Below, in pieces: positions 43,298-45,956 of a stretch of 45,956 nt of DNA. The notes below the pieces were generated by a model. It made no database searches. It was not told where the DNA came from and was given only the letters and a program-made list of their open reading frames with translations. A program made the translations under genes and the position numbers. Positions within the stretch are counted from its first letter, which is position 1. Each line of letters begins with the position of its first letter. This DNA is from Clostridiales bacterium (lineage in GTDB: Bacteria > Bacillota > Clostridia > Christensenellales > Borkfalkiaceae): NCBI GenBank assembly GCA_015055865.1, contig SVHK01000009.1:1-45956 (forward strand). Reading direction: 5' to 3'.

Positions 43298-44618
43298 TAT
43301 AATTTACCTTATCTATTCTAATTTTATCGCCATTCTCTATCGTAACAACGCCCGCAATACTTGCATGTTGCGGTATAGACAACCCGTTTGCGCTATCCGC
43401 TATCAAATCGCCTCTATTCACCTTTGAGCCGTCCTTCACTATCGCCACGCTCGGCGCGCCGATATGTTGTCTTAAAGCAATTTCTGCTCGTTCAAAATCT
43501 AAATTCTCGCCTTTAAAAATAGGCAATTTGTCAAATCGAGCAACCCCTAAAACACTCGCCCAACGCTCGGAAGGAATCATACGATATTCGCGCTCCTCCG
43601 ACACGGATACGTCGTCTTTTGCAATAAAGCGCATTCCGTTTTTCGCCAACAAAGTTTTGTATTCGGCAATCACCGCCCGCGGTGAAATGCCTTGACAACA
43701 AGCAAGAGTTTCACAAATCCCGCAACCACAACAAAGCGTAGCGGCAAGCACCATTTCAGGCATAACCTTTGCCGCGCCCTTTGCGGTACGAACCATTTTA
43801 TGAGGCTCTAACGGATAGCCAAGCAATCCTCTTGGACACAAATCCGTACAGCGAGTACACTGACAACACGCCGTTTCAGCTCGCGCAATAGATTTTTTTC
43901 CGTCTAATAACTTACTTTCAACTGCCGCAGAAGTTTTAGGAAGAATCAACAACCCTTTAGTTGTCTTTGTTACAACTGCGACTTGCGGATTTATAATTTT
44001 TCCCATCGAAGGGCCACCGTCTAATACGACGTGGTCTTCGGGGATTGTAATCGAATTTTTTTCAAAAAGCTCGGCAATTGATATTCCTATCGGCACTCTC
44101 GTGACGATTGGATTGGTTATATTACCGCCAATTGTCAGCCATTTCATAGTAACCGGCGCAGAAAATTTAATCGCCGCCGCTATGTTATACAAAGTTTCTA
44201 CGTTATATACAATAACGCCGGCCGTTATCGGCAAATTTCCAGGTCGAACGACTCTACCCGTTGCCTGATAAATTAAACTAATTTCATCGCCCATCGGATA
44301 AACGTTCGGCAATACTTTCAAAACTACTTTTTCAGCAAGCTTTGTTCCATCTACTAATCCTAATCGCTCAGCCGTATGTTCTTTCACACAAAGCAACGCG
44401 CCTGGAATCTCAGCTTGTTGCAAAACTTCTTGAATACCCGCAAGTACCATAGGCATTTCGCGAAGTAACAAAAAATAATCGGTATAGAGCAAAGGTTCGC
44501 ATTCTGCGCCGTTCACGACAAGCAAATCCGCCCCTTGCGCCAATTTTGCGTAAGAGGGAAAACCTGCACCGCCTGCACCTACGATTCCTGCTTCTTTTAA
44601 CTGCTCTTTAAATCCCAT
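43290..44618 (-). CDS. pduS: PduS-like RnfC-domain electron transfer protein
   Basis: A flavo-iron-sulfur protein of about 442 residues. The N-terminus has GAGGAGFPSYAK, the NADH-dehydrogenase 51-kDa/RnfC-like fold. The region around 255-315 has two ferredoxin motifs (CCQCTRCTDLCP and CCGCGICETLAC). A C-terminal SLBB/barrel-sandwich segment follows. It is a candidate for regenerating cofactor inside the compartment, with PduT as shell conduit. The second of two ATG codons (44618) has the better ribosome-binding distance. Confidence 0.93.
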   Translation of the reverse strand: MGFKEQLKEAGIVGAGGAGFPSYAKLAQGADLLVVNGAECEPLLYTDYFLLLREMPMVLAGIQEVLQQAEIPGALLCVKEHTAERLGLVDGTKLAEKVVLKVLPNVYPMGDEISLIYQATGRVVRPGNLPITAGVIVYNVETLYNIAAAIKFSAPVTMKWLTIGGNITNPIVTRVPIGISIAELFEKNSITIPEDHVVLDGGPSMGKIINPQVAVVTKTTKGLLILPKTSAAVESKLLDGKKSIARAETACCQCTRCTDLCPRGLLGYPLEPHKMVRTAKGAAKVMPEMVLAATLCCGCGICETLACCQGISPRAVIAEYKTLLAKNGMRFIAKDDVSVSEEREYRMIPSERWASVLGVARFDKLPIFKGENLDFERAEIALRQHIGAPSVAIVKDGSKVNRGDLIADSANGLSIPQHASIAGVVTIENGDKIRIDKVNYNV

Positions 44619-44653
44619 ACCCATTTCCTGTTTTTGTTTATACTAAATATAAA

Positions 44654-44902
44654 TTAGTCTACGATACCGACGATTACCGCATCACACGGCGCATTCGTAT
44701 TATGTAACGCTAAGCGCGCGGAACTACCCGTAGTGATAAGCACGGTTTCGTTAATACCTGCCCCTACGCTATCCACTGCAATCAAATATTCTCCAGTTAA
44801 ATTATTGTTTTTAATAAGCTCTACTTCCATAAATTTCGAGCCAATCAAAGATTCTTGTTTTCTCGTGGAAACAATATTTCCTCTTATAATACCTTTTAAC
44901 AC
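44654..44902 (-). CDS. BMC vertex protein, EutN/CcmL/PduN family
   Basis: An 82-residue pentamer-forming protein that caps the corners of the shell. The start is GTG 44902 behind TAAGGAG; the longer open frame overlaps PduL and is not natural. Conserved pieces are GNIVSTRK near the N-terminus and DSVGAGINETVLITTGSSAR. Confidence 0.93.
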   Translation of the reverse strand: MLKGIIRGNIVSTRKQESLIGSKFMEVELIKNNNLTGEYLIAVDSVGAGINETVLITTGSSARLALHNTNAPCDAVIVGIVD

Positions 44903-44906
44903 TTTT

Positions 44907-45560
44907 TTACTCCTTAACGATCTGCACTTTACAGCCGTTTCCGATTCCCGTAGCATTCGCATCATCTGTATCTACGTGCATTTCCAAACGGAAATCCGGA
45001 TGGACACGAACTTGTACGTCATACCATCTAGTACGACGTGTTCCCGCCACGTCTACGATGACAAAATCCCCGTCTTTTACGTTGAATTTCATCGCGTCTG
45101 ACGGCGACATATGAATATGTCTATTCGCAATTATACAACCTTCTGCTAAAGATACTACTCCTTTAGGACCGATAATTGTAATACCAGCCGAACCAGTCAA
45201 ATTCCCCGATTCACGTACAGGAGGTTTTACTTTTAATACGTAAGAATCCGTCTTTGAAATTTCTACTTGAGACTTATTTCTCAACGGTCCTAATACGCGT
45301 ACGTTTTCAATTGGACGCAAAGAAGGACCGATAATTGTCAGTAATTCTTTGCACGCGTATTGTCCAGGCTGTGATAAGTCTTTGAAAGGAGTTAATTCGT
45401 ATCCTTCCCCAAACAGCGTTTCCAAATCAGCTTTATTAAGATGAATATGTCGATTAGATACCCCTACCGGTACGTCCTTGCCTACTGCAACCCCGTCCCC
45501 GTCTATATCTGCAAGAATTTTTTTGACTATTTCCGCAATTTGCGCGTTTGAAATTTCCAT
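44907..45560 (-). CDS. pduL: Microcompartment phosphotransacylase PduL
   Basis: A 217-residue phosphate propanoyl/acyltransferase, unrelated to Pta, that makes acyl phosphate and recycles CoA in the compartment. Two HxH zinc motifs are seen: NRHIHL and NRHIHMS. The first 19 residues (MEISNAQIAEIVKKILADI) form an amphipathic helix with a short linker after it, matching an encapsulation peptide. AAAGGA precedes the start. Confidence 0.95.
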   Translation of the reverse strand: MEISNAQIAEIVKKILADIDGDGVAVGKDVPVGVSNRHIHLNKADLETLFGEGYELTPFKDLSQPGQYACKELLTIIGPSLRPIENVRVLGPLRNKSQVEISKTDSYVLKVKPPVRESGNLTGSAGITIIGPKGVVSLAEGCIIANRHIHMSPSDAMKFNVKDGDFVIVDVAGTRRTRWYDVQVRVHPDFRLEMHVDTDDANATGIGNGCKVQIVKE

Positions 45561-45615
45561 GTTCTATCCTTTTTAATTAATCGGTAATTCTACCGTTTTT
45601 TATTTTTTATTGAAA

Positions 45616-45656
45616 AACCTCCGTAATACCTAAACGCCGTTTAGGTATTACGGTTT
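45616..45656 (-). promoter_or_regulatory. Perfect 15-bp hairpin between BMC-H and pduL
   Basis: The arms 45621-45635 and 45639-45653 are exact reverse complements with a 3-base loop, followed on minus by AGGTTTTTC. The T-run starts three bases after the stem, so this is a weak terminator or an RNA-processing/stability element that could set a high level of the shell protein relative to downstream genes. Confidence 0.7.
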
Positions 45657-45673
45657 TCCTGCCAATAATAAAA

Positions 45674-45949
45674 TTATTTAATGCTGGGAAGAAGTTTTTC
45701 AACGTCTGCGTGAGGTCTAGGAATTACGTGCGTTGCGATTACTTCGCCAAGCGACGTTGCTGCTGCAGAACCTGCTTCTACTGCTGCCTTTACTGCGCCT
45801 ACGTCACCTCTTACCATTACGCTTACCAAACCGCTACCGATCTTTTCGCTACCGATAAGTACTACGTTTGCTGCCTTTACCATTGCATCCGCTGCTTCGA
45901 TTGCTGCTACAAGACCTCTCGTTTCTACCATGCCTAATGCTTCCATCAT
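45674..45949 (-). CDS. BMC-H hexameric shell protein, PduA/PduJ-like
   Basis: A 91-residue single BMC-domain protein ([20 protein letters not shown], then [22 protein letters not shown]). The KIGSG loop lines the hexamer pore in PduA. It is the main shell tile and the first gene of the operon visible here. Two adjacent ATG codons are possible starts; the ribosome-binding site is mostly outside the window. More operon genes probably lie beyond the right edge. Confidence 0.95.
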   Translation of the reverse strand: MMEALGMVETRGLVAAIEAADAMVKAANVVLIGSEKIGSGLVSVMVRGDVGAVKAAVEAGSAAATSLGEVIATHVIPRPHADVEKLLPSIK

Positions 45950-45956
45950 TGTTTTT

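Noticed and set aside
44654-44965. Longer 103-residue reading of the EutN-like protein
   Set aside because: The extra 21 residues overlap PduL out of frame, and a GTG with a strong ribosome-binding site gives the normal N-terminus.
1-45956. tRNA, rRNA, riboswitch or CRISPR array
   Set aside because: No cloverleaf, conserved riboswitch core or regularly spaced repeat was recognised by eye in any intergenic stretch. A covariance-model search would be decisive.

Overview
The window looks like a chromosomal segment of a spore-forming, low- to mid-GC Bacillota, most likely an uncultured gut Clostridia. The evidence is a spo0A gene, an HPr kinase, a dcw cluster of Firmicutes type, ylxY next to an M16 peptidase, pta-ackA, and strong SigA-type promoters, almost all with 17-bp spacers. 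Genes are dense. No gap exceeds about 300 bases, and I saw no rRNA, tRNA or CRISPR array. Most genes lie on the minus strand; the plus-strand genes are pcp, a cupin and tmcAL.

Region 1 (1-5219): pcp and a cupin protein on plus, then minus-strand SDR, spo0A, an ABC-F ATPase and acpP, each with its own visible promoter and/or terminator. Spo0A carries Asn at the phosphoacceptor position, and two 0A boxes lie upstream of its promoter.

Region 2 (5229-18975): a co-directional run uvrC - HAD phosphatase - hprK - U32 protein - mutS2 - ylxY - M16 peptidase - deoxyinosine glycosylase - AlkD-like protein - tex. One promoter is visible in front of uvrC, and many of the genes overlap.

Region 3 (19070-25190): copper P-type ATPase plus ArsR regulator, yceD(DUF177)-rpmF, and pta-ackA.

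Region 4 (25191-34618): tmcAL on plus, then the division/cell-wall genes read on minus in the order mraY - murD - ftsW - murA - ftsQ - [terminator, new promoter] - ftsA - ftsZ. The mraY 5' end is shifted by one base relative to its apparent ATG. It abuts a serine recombinase whose open frame has no stop before it runs into mraY.

Region 5 (34640-37270): a recombinase module of a 57-residue protein and two large serine recombinases, the second truncated at the junction. It appears to have split the dcw cluster at the murF/mraY boundary.

Region 6 (37327-45949): one minus-strand operon for a glycyl-radical bacterial microcompartment (BMC). It encodes a BMC-H shell protein, PduL, EutN, PduS, PduT, a glycyl radical enzyme and its activase, a PduU/EutS-like shell protein and an EutP/PduV-like GTPase. 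The same operon ends with a ParA-type ATPase and an 84-residue basic protein, followed by tandem terminators.

The most interesting proposal is that this last gene pair is a ParA/partner positioning system for a glycyl-radical microcompartment, analogous to McdAB for carboxysomes. The operon extends beyond the right edge, so the aldehyde and alcohol dehydrogenases expected for such a compartment are not seen.
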